Positions 43,021 through 51,938 of a stretch of 64,000 bases of DNA are shown here, one piece after another. The position numbers and the translations under genes were made by a program. Positions within the stretch are counted from its first letter, which is position 1. Each line of letters begins with the position of its first letter. The DNA lies in assembly GCA_014799465.1 (NCBI GenBank), contig JAAVHZ010000006.1, positions 214,558-278,557 on the forward strand, given 5' to 3'. This stretch comes from Lachnospiraceae bacterium (GTDB lineage: Bacteria; Bacillota; Clostridia; Lachnospirales; Lachnospiraceae). The notes beneath the pieces were generated by a model. That model saw only the letters and a program-made list of their open reading frames with translations, had not been told where the DNA came from and searched no databases.

Positions 43021-43100
43021 CAGACAAAAGAGTTTAAAGTATTTCTACAAATTGGGATTTGTAGAAATTAACAGAATCTGAATTTAGACAAGGAGTTTTT

Positions 43101-43409
43101 ATGTATAAAAAATATATAGTAGAGGAATGGGAAGAAAAGCGTCACGCAAAAGACCCAAATCATTTTCAATATGCAAGACTGAAAATATATGCACCCGAAG
43201 AAAGCGATTTGCATGAAATCACACTGACCTATATCAAAAAGCTTGACAACAACGGGGCATGGGATTTTGATGTTCAGCATATTGATAATGAAAATCTGAA
43301 TATCGTCACCTTCAAATGGAATGGCGGAGTGTGTACCTTAGATGCAATAGCAGAACTACATTTTTATTGTGAGCATACAATAAAATCTGAATGGGGCATA
43401 GAACCATAA
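43101..43409 (+). CDS. Hypothetical small protein
   Basis: This 102-residue soluble protein (MYKKYIVEEWEEKRHAKD start; DNNGAWDFDVQHIDNE centre; VCTLDAIAELHFYCEH end) is beta-rich with acidic stretches. I do not recognise it. AAGGAGT precedes the ATG. It lies between the antiporter and the decayed mobile region and may belong to that accessory DNA. Confidence 0.55.
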   Translation: MYKKYIVEEWEEKRHAKDPNHFQYARLKIYAPEESDLHEITLTYIKKLDNNGAWDFDVQHIDNENLNIVTFKWNGGVCTLDAIAELHFYCEHTIKSEWGIEP

Positions 43410-43554
43410 ATTCAAGTTTGTAAGCTTTTTCCATAAGTTTCCCCTATTTTCAAGGCTTTGTACAATACCAACCTCAAAATATGTATCCTTTTCCCTTGTT
43501 TTTGCCCTCATGGGCAAGTTACAAGGGAAAGTTTTTCTTATTCAGTTTTTGTTC

Positions 43555-43722
43555 CTAATTCATTCCCACAACCTTATCCAAGAGTTTTGCAGAATCCCGC
43601 TTAACCTCCCTTGTAGCGTGTGCATAGACATTCATGGTAGTGCTTACGTCCGAGTGTCCTAAAAGCTCCTGCACATCTTTTGGCTGTGCTCCGTTTGATA
43701 ATAGGTTTGTTGTGTAGGTGGT
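43555..43722 (-). pseudogene. Tyrosine integrase C-terminal fragment
   Basis: Reading leftward from 43722, about 55 codons give the C-terminal core of a tyrosine recombinase: TYTTNLL, then KDVQELLGHSDVSTTMNVYAHA (the HxxR-like H and the catalytic Tyr in MNVYAHA), and a KLLDKVVGMN end. The N-terminal part is missing; the reading is cut where the IS3-type sequence begins. It is a remnant of an integrative element, with Tn916-like wording, and cannot be functional. The rest of 43410-43730 holds no gene I can support. Confidence 0.65.
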
Positions 43723-43775
43723 ATTCTGTCAAGAAAAAGTACAAATTAAACGTGAACTTTTTTCATAACATCCTT

Positions 43776-44087
43776 TTATCCTGCAATTAATTTCATTTTT
43801 CTTAATTCTTTATGATATTTCTCCTCGAATTCATTCGGTGATAATCTTTTTAAGCATTCTGTAATTTTAGGTGCTCCATAATTTTGATGTGATTTATTAT
43901 ATATCTCAAGAATTCTTTCTTTTAGTGCGTTTTTTCTAAGCTCTCTTTTAGATGGAAGCCTTTTCTTCCAGTTATTATATCCACTTCTTGAAACGCCTAA
44001 AATTCTCAGCACACCAGCAACATTCAGCCGGCATTCACCTGATTCCTTTAATCCATCTTCTGTTTCAGCGGTTTCAAGGTTTTCCAA
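43776..44087 (-). pseudogene. IS3 orfB with deleted catalytic core
   Basis: Residues ~20-80 give the OrfB N-terminal HTH_21 part (RLNVAGVLRILGVSRSGYNNW, then YGAPKIT). The frame then jumps to CLKRLSPNEFEEKYHKELRKM, the usual C-terminal end of OrfB. The ~150 residues between, including the DDE triad, are deleted in frame. The product is 103 residues instead of ~260-280. Confidence 0.75.
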
Positions 44088-44364
44088 GTATGCTGATTGC
44101 TTTTTTTAATATGTCTAAAGCATCCTGAGTATCTCTTAATTCTTTCTTTAAACGGGCTATTTCCTTTGCTTCATCACTTTCATAATTACCCCGGCCTCTT
44201 GTTGGGACTGTGTCATCATTTTGATCAAATTTCTTTGTCCAAGTCGATAAAGCACTTTTACTAATACCCAGATTCTTTGCACATTTACTAATGCCAAGTT
44301 CATGGTGCTCCTTCCAATATGTTACTGCATCTTTTTTGAATTCTTCTGTGTACTGTGTTGACAT
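44074..44364 (-). CDS. IS3 OrfA transposase subunit
   Basis: This 96-residue HTH_Tnp_1-type protein (MSTQYTEEFKKDAVTYWKEH start, CAKNLGISKSALSTWTKKF helix-turn-helix, leucine-rich C-terminal coiled coil DILKKAISIL) appears intact. The ATG at 44364 is chosen because GGAGGAATTG lies before it. A heptamer AAAAAAG (minus strand, 44106-44100) near its 3' end is the typical -1 frameshift site joining OrfA to OrfB. OrfA alone may bind the ends and inhibit transposition. Confidence 0.8.
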   Translation of the reverse strand: MSTQYTEEFKKDAVTYWKEHHELGISKCAKNLGISKSALSTWTKKFDQNDDTVPTRGRGNYESDEAKEIARLKKELRDTQDALDILKKAISILGKP

Positions 44365-44445
44365 AATCAATTCCTCCATATTTTTTATTATACATCTATA
44401 TTAAGAATTGTTCACGTCTAACTTGTACTATTTATATTCTACCAC

Positions 44446-44547
44446 CAGAGTGATACTGTGCGTGACAGAATACAGAGTTATCAAAGAGAGGAATCTGCAC
44501 GACAGTCAAAACAGACTACAAAGAGAAAAGACAAAGAAGCAAGATAG
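44446..44547 (+). pseudogene. Tail of a mobilisation/relaxase-like protein
   Basis: Thirty-three codons read SDTVRDRIQSYQREESARQS and a Lys/Arg-rich end before TAG. It resembles the charged C-terminal tail of mobilisation relaxases, but the stretch is short and my match is weak. It starts directly at the right edge of the IS3 element. Confidence 0.35.
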
Positions 44548-44549
44548 AA

Positions 44550-44639
44550 ATGTATATCGAAAAGCTCACCTAAGAAAAGCTGATTGAGCTGACCGAGGAA
44601 AAATTTACAGTGCTTTCCTTTGGGTCTGTGGAGGAATAA
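44550..44639 (+). pseudogene. Small ORF remnant with internal stop
   Basis: The frame MYIEKLT is interrupted by TAA at 44571, then continues EKLIELTEEKFTVLSFGSVEE to TAA at 44637. It looks like a decayed accessory gene of the same mobile element. I cannot name it. Confidence 0.3.
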
Positions 44640-44662
44640 CTAAAAATTTTCCATACCAAAGA

Positions 44663-44702
44663 AGCGGATAGCAACTCTTTTCCGAGAAGTTATCCGCTTT
44701 TT
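44663..44702 (+). terminator. Rho-independent terminator in mobile remnant
   Basis: An 8-bp stem (AGCGGATA with TATCCGCT) with further inner pairing is followed by five T. The 44703-44978 stretch after it holds no gene I can support. Confidence 0.8.
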
Positions 44703-44978
44703 AAATTATTTTGTAAAAGGAAACGAAACAGGCAATCGAGCTGCAAGAGCAGAGAAAGGAGCAGGGATATTTTGTTGTGATTGGAGGTGATATATGGTAT
44801 AATTTCAAAGCTTCATAGAGCGACAAGTTAAAAGAATATGAAATTTTCTTGTAGTCCATAGATTATCTGCCATTGCACATATCTTTTATGAAATCAACAC
44901 ATTTGATGATTTGTGATGTTCAGTTCAGCCTTAGTCTCTCCTATAATTAAGTTATCAAATAAAAGGAGGATATAAGTT

Positions 44979-45335
44979 ATGAACACAGATAAGATTTATG
45001 CAGAAGCACTTGTAAACGAGTATGCACCAAAGGAAACTTCAAAGGTATTGGCACTGAAGAAACTGGATAGAAAAGCAAAGCTGCCAGCAAATGTATTTGC
45101 TTATACATTTGGTATTGTAACTGCTCTAATTGCTGGTGTCGGAATGTGTCTTTCCATGAATGTAATTGGCGGAGGAACTATAGTATTTATGGCACTCGGT
45201 GTTATCATTGGAATACTGGGACTTGTAGGAATGGGAATTAACTATGTCATTTATAAAAAGTTAGTGGAAAATGGGAAACAGAAATATGCGTTTGAAATCC
45301 TTGAGCTTGCGAAGCAGATCAGCGATAATTTATGA
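44979..45335 (+). CDS. Hypothetical membrane protein of TetR cluster
   Basis: This 118-residue protein has two long hydrophobic segments (FAYTFGIVTALIAGVGMCL ~42-62 and VFMALGVIIGILGLVGMGI ~71-95) between a polar N-terminus and a helical C-terminus. Homologues in Lachnospiraceae are often misnamed; I do not assign a function. AAAGGAGG precedes the ATG. It heads a cluster with a TetR regulator, another membrane protein and an alcohol dehydrogenase. Confidence 0.7.
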   Translation: MNTDKIYAEALVNEYAPKETSKVLALKKLDRKAKLPANVFAYTFGIVTALIAGVGMCLSMNVIGGGTIVFMALGVIIGILGLVGMGINYVIYKKLVENGKQKYAFEILELAKQISDNL

Positions 45336-45372
45336 GGAAAACTGATAAATGACGAAAGGAGGGGGATGAATC

Positions 45373-45969
45373 TTGAATAAATCGGAAAGCAAATATTTTA
45401 ATACTGCCGCTAAGATGGATGAGGCACTTATCTCCCTCTTGGAAAAAAAGGATTTTGAATACATCACCGTAAAAGAAATTTGTGGCCTTGCAGGAGTAAA
45501 CCGTTCTACTTTCTACCTTCACTATGAAACTACGAGAGATCTTCTAATCGAGGCATTGGAATATATAAATGCTCAATTTCTCGGATATTTTACAACAGAT
45601 GCGGAGACAACCATAGAGAAGATTAAAAGTGGAAAACTAGAGGAGCTTATTTTTATAACGCCCTGCTATCTTACACCATATCTGGAATTTATAAAAGATC
45701 ATAAAAGACTGTTTGCGGCAGCGTTGACAAGACCAGAAGCATTCCATTCCTATGCTTCTTTTGAAAAAATGTTTGAATATCTGTTTAACCCCATAATGGA
45801 GCGTTTCCGTATTCCGAAAGAAGAGAGAAATTATATGTTAGCCTTTTACATTAAAGGAATTATGGGAATTGTGACGGAATGGCTACGAAAGGACTGTGCG
45901 GAGTCGGTGGAAGTTATTACTGGTTTTATTATAAAATATGCACTTCCTACGGAGGGTATTAGTGGATGA
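45373..45969 (+). CDS. TetR family transcriptional regulator
   Basis: This 198-residue protein has the TetR helix-turn-helix (~residues 20-62: DFEYITVKEICGLAGVNRSTFYLHY) and a helical C-terminal domain. The start codon is TTG 45373: AAAGGAGGGGG precedes it, while the ATG at 45366 reads only four codons before a stop. It overlaps the next gene by 4 bases. It probably controls the surrounding cluster; the ligand is unknown. Confidence 0.8.
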   Translation: MNKSESKYFNTAAKMDEALISLLEKKDFEYITVKEICGLAGVNRSTFYLHYETTRDLLIEALEYINAQFLGYFTTDAETTIEKIKSGKLEELIFITPCYLTPYLEFIKDHKRLFAAALTRPEAFHSYASFEKMFEYLFNPIMERFRIPKEERNYMLAFYIKGIMGIVTEWLRKDCAESVEVITGFIIKYALPTEGISG

Positions 45970-46637
45970 AAGGATTACTTAAACAGTCATTTTCTAAATT
46001 CATGAAAGAAAGTGCATACAGAGCAGAAATGACGCTGTACTTTAATTTTGCGATAAATGTAATTTATGCAGTTTTTAAGACAGTATGCGGATTTGTTTAT
46101 CATTCGGTATGGATGGGAACGTTGGCATTTTATTATATTCTTTTAAGTTTTATGAGATTGCTTTTGGTAAAGGGAACGAAACATGTAGATACGCATAAAA
46201 GATGGAAAAAATACTGCCAGTGCGGTTGGCTTCTGCTGCTGTTTACGATTGCACTTGTAGGAATGAGTATTTTAATACGAAAAGGGGAGGGGAGTATACA
46301 TTATCCTGGTTATCTAATTTATGGTGTGGCAACATATACCTTTTATTCGATGGTTATAGCTATACGGAATGTGCATAAGTACAGAAAAATGAATGATCCA
46401 ATATATCTCGCAAACAAAGTGCTCAACCTTGCTGTTGCAGTAATATCCATTTTTTCGCTTCAAGCGGCAATGTTAAGTACTTTTGGAGATGATCCGGATT
46501 TTAATCGTGTCATGGGGATTACAACAGGATTTGGGGCATTTGTAATTATCAATTTTATGACTGTTGTTATGATTGTAAAAGGTTATAAAGAAATTCGCTT
46601 AAATACCGCCGCAACAACAGAATGGGAGGAAAAATGA
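45966..46637 (+). CDS. Polytopic membrane protein of TetR/ADH cluster
   Basis: This 223-residue protein has about six hydrophobic helices (for example AINVIYAVFKTVCGFVYHSV, CGWLLLLFTIALVGMSIL, FGAFVIINFMTVVMIV) and basic loops. I do not recognise the family. The start ATGA overlaps the TetR stop by 4 bases, and the next gene overlaps its end, so translation is coupled across three genes. Confidence 0.7.
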   Translation: MKGLLKQSFSKFMKESAYRAEMTLYFNFAINVIYAVFKTVCGFVYHSVWMGTLAFYYILLSFMRLLLVKGTKHVDTHKRWKKYCQCGWLLLLFTIALVGMSILIRKGEGSIHYPGYLIYGVATYTFYSMVIAIRNVHKYRKMNDPIYLANKVLNLAVAVISIFSLQAAMLSTFGDDPDFNRVMGITTGFGAFVIINFMTVVMIVKGYKEIRLNTAATTEWEEK

Positions 46638-47692
46638 AGGCAGGAATTTATTTAGGACAAAAAAATATAGAAATAAGGGAGCTTGAAATGCCAGAGGTGG
46701 GAGACAGAGATGTATTGGTTCAGAATCTTTATTCCAGTATATGTGGCACTGATGTGGCTGTCTATAAACATGGACCAAACACCGGACACAGGGTAAACAT
46801 TGGTGGGGAATTTGGACATGAGACTGTGTCAAGAGTAGTAAAAATGGGAAAGGATGTGTTTGATTTTTCAGTAGGGGAGAGGGTATATCCTTATCCAAGA
46901 TATGCTAAGAACGATACTACAAGAGCGGGGACAATCGGTGGATTTTCAGAATATATATTAGTGCCGGAAGCAAAAAGAGAGCATTCCCTCTATCCCGTAG
47001 ATGAGAGAATATCTGATAAATTAGCCAGTTTGATTGAACCGTTTACTGTTGGCTGTAGAGCCGCCAGAAGAGGCATGATCCCAGCTGGAATGGATGAGGC
47101 AACAAAAAAATCTGTTTATGTCAAAGGACAGAATGCAGTGGTATTTGGTGCCGGAACCATAGGCATTGCTGCAGCAGTAGCTTTTATGTATTTTGGCATG
47201 AATAATGTTATGGTATGTGATCTTTCTGATTATAGGCTTACTATGGCGAAGAATCTTGGCTTTGAAATATGCAATATGGATAAGGAAGATTTTCGAGTAA
47301 AAGCAAATCACATATTTGGTACAGCTCCATCCTTAAAGGGAGAGACTGCGAACATTGACTGTTGGTTAGATGCGGCGGGTGCGGAAAATATCTTGGAGCA
47401 ATTTATAGAACTTGGCAAGATTGAAAGCAGATTTGTGACTGTGGCTGTAAATAATGCAATTAGGGAACTAGACCTTTTGCATATGACATATTCACAGAAA
47501 AGCATCATTGGTTCTGGTGGATATATGCCGGAGGATGTATGGGATGTACAGGAGATTATGGCAAGCGGCAGATGGAATCTGGAAAGTATCATCACGCATG
47601 AATTTGGAATTGATGATTTGGAAAAAGCAATACAGACTGCGGGAGAAGTAGCTAATGCAGGAAATGTTGTAATTCGTTTTAAGGTTGATTAA
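46634..47692 (+). CDS. Zinc-dependent alcohol dehydrogenase (MDR family)
   Basis: This 352-residue protein has the MDR pattern: SSICGTDVAVYKHG near residue 36 (catalytic zinc Cys), GGEFGHETVSRVV near 58 (GHE zinc motif), and a Rossmann GAGTIGIAAAV near 172. The Cys-rich structural zinc site is not obvious. It would oxidise an alcohol or reduce a carbonyl with NAD(P). The ATG at 46634 has GGGAGG before it; the ORF extends to 46622 without a better site. It is the last gene of the TetR cluster. The substrate is unknown. Confidence 0.8.
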   Translation: MKAGIYLGQKNIEIRELEMPEVGDRDVLVQNLYSSICGTDVAVYKHGPNTGHRVNIGGEFGHETVSRVVKMGKDVFDFSVGERVYPYPRYAKNDTTRAGTIGGFSEYILVPEAKREHSLYPVDERISDKLASLIEPFTVGCRAARRGMIPAGMDEATKKSVYVKGQNAVVFGAGTIGIAAAVAFMYFGMNNVMVCDLSDYRLTMAKNLGFEICNMDKEDFRVKANHIFGTAPSLKGETANIDCWLDAAGAENILEQFIELGKIESRFVTVAVNNAIRELDLLHMTYSQKSIIGSGGYMPEDVWDVQEIMASGRWNLESIITHEFGIDDLEKAIQTAGEVANAGNVVIRFKVD

Positions 47693-47965
47693 ATTACTTT
47701 TGTTTATCCAATTAATTAAAAACTAAATAACTATCACTGATGTACTGGAATAACAAGCGGTAGGAATTATGGTTTGGTTGATTCAGCTATTTCAAAAAGA
47801 TAGCAAAACCAGCCAGATCATTCAACGGTAAAATGAACGCCGCTTCGCACATCCGTTGACAGCTCCGTCCGGTTTTACTGGTGGGTAATCAAGGAGCGAC
47901 AGCCTAAAGTGCTGCCGCCCCTCTGTATTACAAAAAATAGGGTGCTATCCCTAAAGTCTTGTCTA
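47693..47965. other. Intergenic stretch with hairpin
   Basis: No gene is supported here. A hairpin at 47893-47921 (GGAGCGACAGC with GCTGCCGCCCC, two mismatches, loop CTAAAGT) occurs in wording familiar from conjugative-element sequence. It could end the alcohol dehydrogenase transcript. Confidence 0.35.
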
Positions 47966-48205
47966 TTACCATAATTCCAGAGAATCCTCTGCATCTACCC
48001 ACATCTGCATATTGCCCTCAAGGTAAAGACGAGCATATTCTAATGGTTCATCAATAGCAAGGGCATTTAAAGCACATTCAGAGCAGGGAGTAGTTTTTAA
48101 TCTTTTCTCAGCTTCCCAGCAGTCAATCCTAAGAAGATATCCTGAGGTAGTTGCTATGTCTATACTGTCATGGTGTATGTTGTATTCTGCATATATGATA
48201 TTCAT
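47966..48205 (-). CDS. DUF6061-like small protein
   Basis: This 79-residue protein (MNIIYAEYNIHHDSIDIATT start; PLEYARLYLEGNMQMWVDAE end) resembles DUF6061, a family of short proteins found with conjugative elements. The ATG at 48205 is chosen with AAAGGATAAATAAG before it. The function is unknown. It stands alone on the minus strand beside mobile remnants. Confidence 0.5.
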   Translation of the reverse strand: MNIIYAEYNIHHDSIDIATTSGYLLRIDCWEAEKRLKTTPCSECALNALAIDEPLEYARLYLEGNMQMWVDAEDSLELW

Positions 48206-48531
48206 CTTATTTATCCTTTCCCTAAAATATTGTGAAAGCATTTCAATCAGTTCTTCCTGCCCAATTTATTCTGTGTTATAATTTGTTACAGGTTTTTCTT
48301 TCTCTTATTTTTGCCCTTATGAGAGTTCATAACATGAAGGAAAAGGATATAACAGTTAATAAATGCCATAAATTATGTCTTATCAGAATTCCAGTTTATC
48401 TCTCTCTGCATTTGCCTGATAAACTAAAATCTGGCGTTCGCTCATATACCATACTATTTCACAAGAAGTTAAAATTCGTACTTTTATATGTGGATATTCT
48501 TTATATTCCCTAACAATGAAAACCAGTATCA
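48206..48531. other. Intergenic stretch, no supported gene
   Basis: Short frames exist on both strands, one of them (minus, 48383-48574) reading SERQILVYQANAERDKLEF, which could be the tail of a lost accessory protein. None has a convincing start or family match. Confidence 0.3.
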
Positions 48532-48918
48532 TCAGTTTGTATTTTTTTTCTTTTTTCTGTGACTTATCACCCAATCATATATCTTTTCCCATTCAGACAA
48601 TGTGCATTTGCTGAAAATAGTTACTACCTCATCAATATTTGATGAAAATTTAGTGTGTTCATACACATTATATTCATTTAAATATTTTTTTGCGTATTTT
48701 AATCCATCTTCAAGTGAACATTCAGAATCATTAAAAAATGAATTGCATATTTTTAAATAATCTTCATAATATGCCGGGTCTGCTGTCCCATCATCTGCCC
48801 ATATATCAGGATTTATATTACTGATATAATAGATATATTCTTCACTCTTGTTTTTATCAGCGAAATACTCCTTATCCAAATAGTAAAATATACATAGCAG
48901 AACTTCATATTTTGTCAT
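48532..48918 (-). CDS. Hypothetical acidic protein
   Basis: This 128-residue soluble, acidic protein (MTKYEVLLCIFYYLDKEYFA start; INPDIWADDGTADPAYYEDYL centre; SEWEKIYDWVISHRKKKK end) is not one I recognise. The ATG at 48918 has CAGGAGG before it and overlaps the GNAT gene stop by 4 bases, so the two are co-translated. It may be an immunity or antitoxin-like partner, but there is no direct evidence. Confidence 0.65.
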   Translation of the reverse strand: MTKYEVLLCIFYYLDKEYFADKNKSEEYIYYISNINPDIWADDGTADPAYYEDYLKICNSFFNDSECSLEDGLKYAKKYLNEYNVYEHTKFSSNIDEVVTIFSKCTLSEWEKIYDWVISHRKKKKNTN

Positions 48919-49442
48919 AAAATATCCTCCTGACTTTGAATTATGACATACCGGTAATGTGGCATATCTAAACCTCGATAGTGTTTTGTCCAAGTATCTG
49001 CAATTGTCATACCATTTCTAATAGCTACGTTTTGAGAGGCAATATTTGTATCTCTAATGATAGAACAAACTTCATCTGCTTTTAATATTTCAAAAGCATA
49101 CTTTTTACAAGCCTTTGCAGCTTCTGTTGCATAACCTTTATGCCAATATGACCTATTTAAAAGATAACCTATTTCAAGAACTTCCGTTTCTTTCCATGGC
49201 TGCATTGTAAGTCCGCACTGACCTATCATTTCGTCGTTTTCTTTTAAAATCACTGACCACAATCCGAAGTTCAATTTTTGATAACGGGAAATCTGTCTGT
49301 CAAGCCATTCCTGTACTTCTTTATCGCTAAATGCCCCATTATATGCATACATTGTATCTTCATCTTGCAATATTTTGCACAAAGAATTAAAATCAGCTTG
49401 ATTCATCTCCCGCATATATAATCGTTCTGTTTCAAGTATCAT
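48915..49442 (-). CDS. GNAT family N-acetyltransferase (RimJ/RimL type)
   Basis: This 175-residue protein has the RimJ/RimL-like pattern: ILETERLYMREM start, MIGQCGLTMQPW, YLLNRSYWHKGYATEAAKA (acetyl-CoA loop, ~residues 100-118), and NIASQNVAIRNGM. It would acetylate a protein or small-molecule amine. The ATG at 49442 has GAGGAGG before it. The gene belongs to a minus-strand accessory group with overlapping starts and stops. Confidence 0.85.
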   Translation of the reverse strand: MILETERLYMREMNQADFNSLCKILQDEDTMYAYNGAFSDKEVQEWLDRQISRYQKLNFGLWSVILKENDEMIGQCGLTMQPWKETEVLEIGYLLNRSYWHKGYATEAAKACKKYAFEILKADEVCSIIRDTNIASQNVAIRNGMTIADTWTKHYRGLDMPHYRYVIIQSQEDIL

Positions 49443-49491
49443 ATTTACCTCCTCAATATTCAGTTTTTCAGTCTGATAAAATTGGAAATTG

Positions 49492-50063
49492 TCATTCAAG
49501 TGCTATAAGGTCTGTTCTTTCATAGCGATTATGTCCTTGTAATTGCTTTTTGTATTTCCAACACTTAATTGCTTCCTCTAAAGATTTTCCTTGATTGTCT
49601 GCAAAAAAATCTCGAATATAAGTATTGTACTCGAACTGCTTATCAATTTTTGATTTCCCTTTTTTCTTATCCTCAAGAATTTGATAGTAAGCAGCAATCG
49701 CTTCTTTATAAGTTTTTCCCGTATTATTCTTTAACCATTTTTGAAAAACTACATTGAATGAAAAAACACTTCCAATATGTTCTTTAAAAAATGCTCTATG
49801 CTTTTCCGAACAAACGAAGTCTGCTTCAATTTTTGTATCTTCACTAATGGTAGATATTGTTGCTGATTTTTTTCTTGCTGTTGGAGCAGACATTAACTTA
49901 CCCGTATCAAGAAAATAAGCAATCCTGTCTGCTATTTCCATTTTCCTCCTGAAGCAGGAATACCATTTTCTCTGCAAAAGTTTACTAATTCCTCTTTCAA
50001 ATAATAGAAATCACGGAATGTTTTACTATCTAAATTCCTATCTAAAACAGGTCGTTCACTCAT
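49492..50063 (-). pseudogene. DUF6434/SAP-type protein, frameshifted
   Basis: From the ATG at 50063 the frame reads MSERPVLDRNLDSKTFRDFY and VNFCRENGIPASGGK, then breaks near 49941-49944, where an A tract has four instead of five A. The correct frame continues as EIADRIAYFLDTGKLMSAP to CWKYKKQLQGHNRYERTDL, the DUF6434 end. Together they would form a ~190-residue protein with an N-terminal SAP-like part. An internal ATG at 49941 has AGGAGGAAA just before it and could restart translation of the main domain. Confidence 0.65.
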
Positions 50064-50113
50064 ATATATTCCTCTTTTCTGTACATCAGATACCAATTTA
50101 TGATTTATCCATA

Positions 50114-50404
50114 TCAGCTAATCCAGTGTGAAAAATAAGGTTCTTTTTCAATCGCATTCATCGCTTCATTCACAGACATAAAGGCTGTATGCCAGCCGGA
50201 ACAAAATTCGTTTCGACTATGGGGAGTATCACACCAGGCATAGTAACAAAGACATTCCCTGTCGTCCGCAATTTCAGGGGGATCCTCAAAATCTCCTGTG
50301 CCATATAAAATAGTACTTTCTATAATAATAACGCTATACTCTAATACATTGTCATATAGCAAAATCCCCTGCTTCATAATTTTACATTCGTTTAAATCAA
50401 GCAT
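50114..50404 (-). CDS. Hypothetical protein
   Basis: This 96-residue soluble protein (MLDLNECKIMKQGILLYDN start; ECLCYYAWCDTPHSRNEFCSGW centre) has several cysteines and histidines that might bind metal, but I do not recognise it. The ATG at 50404 is chosen with GAGGAGA before it. It sits in the minus-strand accessory group. Confidence 0.55.
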   Translation of the reverse strand: MLDLNECKIMKQGILLYDNVLEYSVIIIESTILYGTGDFEDPPEIADDRECLCYYAWCDTPHSRNEFCSGWHTAFMSVNEAMNAIEKEPYFSHWIS

Positions 50405-50616
50405 AATCTTCTCCTCAATCAAATTTTGGTCTTTTTTCATATCTGCTTCCATATAGTTATGGCTTGTACTGCTAATATAATATCATAATCATATTCCTGT
50501 TTCTATCATATTTGCATTGAATTTTTGTGTGTTGCAATTATGGGAAAGAGTTGTAAATAAATGTGTTTGATATTTGCGGATAGGGCAGAAGAAAAGCAAT
50601 TAGATTTCCTAAATGT

Positions 50617-51381
50617 TTAATGTTTTTCTTTGCGGAAATAGATTTTATTATGACAAAGAAATATCAATAACACAAATGCTTCTAAGATAGTCATAATTAA
50701 ATATGGAAATGTATTACCGTTATTATCAACAGGATTTATTGCAAATATATGTACAGCTAAATTCCATGAAAAATGATATGTCATTGCGGATATTAAATTA
50801 TCATTTGTACAATCCATCAAAAAGCTATATATGTAACTTTCAATTATACAACCAATTGAAAATAGTATAATTGGGACTTGTATTCCATTCATCAAGAAAT
50901 AGTGGTAATGCCATAAGCACCATACTGTACCTACAATAAAAGGCACCATACTCTTTACAAATATTTTCTTTTCAAGTAAAGGTTCTAAATAGCCTCGCCA
51001 GCCTATTTCTTCTGCAATAAATGCCCATAATATAACAATTAATTGAGTAAAAGAAATACTATATAATATAAAATCAGTCCTGAACCAAAAGCAAAAAATT
51101 AATTTTGCCAGAAGCATTGTTACGCATGAAATGATAACTGGAAGAAATATAGCGATTACTAAGTGCCTTGAGTGAAACATGTTCTTAAAAAAGTCTTTAC
51201 ATCTTTTGTTTATCATAATTACAATAGTAGCTGCAATGCTTGGAGAAGCAGCTTCAATTCCGTAAAGTACAAATTTAATCAAGGTGTTAGTTATAATTGA
51301 TTGAAGTATGATGGATATGAGAGGAAGCAAAAAAGCGATAAGCAAAAATAAGCTCATTTCTTTATATGTTTTATTCATCAT
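50617..51381 (-). CDS. CPBP family intramembrane protease
   Basis: This 254-residue membrane protein has about seven helices and the CPBP/Abi motifs: EEIGWRGYL near residue 125, WCLWHYHYF near 156, and HFSWN near 213. These residues form the active site of the family, which includes Rce1-type and bacteriocin-immunity proteins. The ATG at 51381 has GAGG five bases before it. The substrate is unknown; in Firmicutes such proteins often accompany peptide bacteriocins, none of which I see here. Confidence 0.8.
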   Translation of the reverse strand: MMNKTYKEMSLFLLIAFLLPLISIILQSIITNTLIKFVLYGIEAASPSIAATIVIMINKRCKDFFKNMFHSRHLVIAIFLPVIISCVTMLLAKLIFCFWFRTDFILYSISFTQLIVILWAFIAEEIGWRGYLEPLLEKKIFVKSMVPFIVGTVWCLWHYHYFLMNGIQVPIILFSIGCIIESYIYSFLMDCTNDNLISAMTYHFSWNLAVHIFAINPVDNNGNTFPYLIMTILEAFVLLIFLCHNKIYFRKEKH

Positions 51382-51587
51382 ATACACCTCGACTTTCTAA
51401 ACCTACTTTTTAATTGTTTAATGGTATTATTTTAACATAAGCATATACACAAGTCGATTGAATTTTAAAAATGCAGTTTGATAAAAAGGAGTTTATTTTA
51501 TATAGATATTTATAGTATGATAAATATAGGTAAGTAGAATTTAAAATGAAAAAATTGGAGAAATAGTTACAAAGGGAGGTCTTTACA

Positions 51588-51923
51588 ATGGGAATAATTA
51601 AATTGATTTCTACAGAAAATAAAATGCAGGCAGAACTGACTATACAAATGTTAAAAGAAAATGGTATTAATTGTTATTATATGGAAAATGGAGCCGGCAG
51701 TTATATGAATATTACTTCCGGTTTTTCGGTATTTGGGCAGGAAATATTTATAAATGAAGAAGATAAGGATAAGGCAGAAGAATTAATAAATATTTTCAAT
51801 GAAAAAGACCGGGAAACGACAGGGCAGCAATATAACAAAAAAATAAGAAAACCGATATTGGTATATCTGGCACTGATTCTAATCATGTTTATAATTTCGA
51901 TAGCATTTGTAATATTAAGTTGA
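51588..51923 (+). CDS. DUF2007-domain membrane-anchored protein
   Basis: This 111-residue protein has an N-terminal DUF2007 (putative signal-transducing) ferredoxin-like fold (MGIIKLISTENKMQAELTIQM; FGQEIFINEEDKDKAEELI) and a C-terminal membrane helix (LVYLALILIMFIISIAFVIL). AGGGAGG precedes the ATG. Family function is unknown. It is followed by a hairpin with little T tract. Confidence 0.75.
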   Translation: MGIIKLISTENKMQAELTIQMLKENGINCYYMENGAGSYMNITSGFSVFGQEIFINEEDKDKAEELINIFNEKDRETTGQQYNKKIRKPILVYLALILIMFIISIAFVILS

Positions 51924-51938
51924 AATTTCTCCCTTTAT

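Larger units (their letters stand above)
43725..44445 (-). mobile_element. IS3-family element, internally deleted
   Basis: Imperfect terminal inverted repeats (AGTACAA-type, 43736-43757 and 44410-44431; 19 of 22 bases match) bracket an orfA/orfB pair on the minus strand. The element is ~0.7 kb, whereas intact IS3 elements are 1.2-1.5 kb. The missing part is the DDE catalytic core of orfB, so it cannot move by itself but might be mobilised in trans by a full copy. The integrase remnant lies at its left edge. Confidence 0.75.

Noticed and set aside
48232..48513. 93-codon plus-strand frame between accessory genes
   Set aside because: It has no ribosome site, is rich in Leu/Ile by AT-driven codons, and lacks any recognisable motif.
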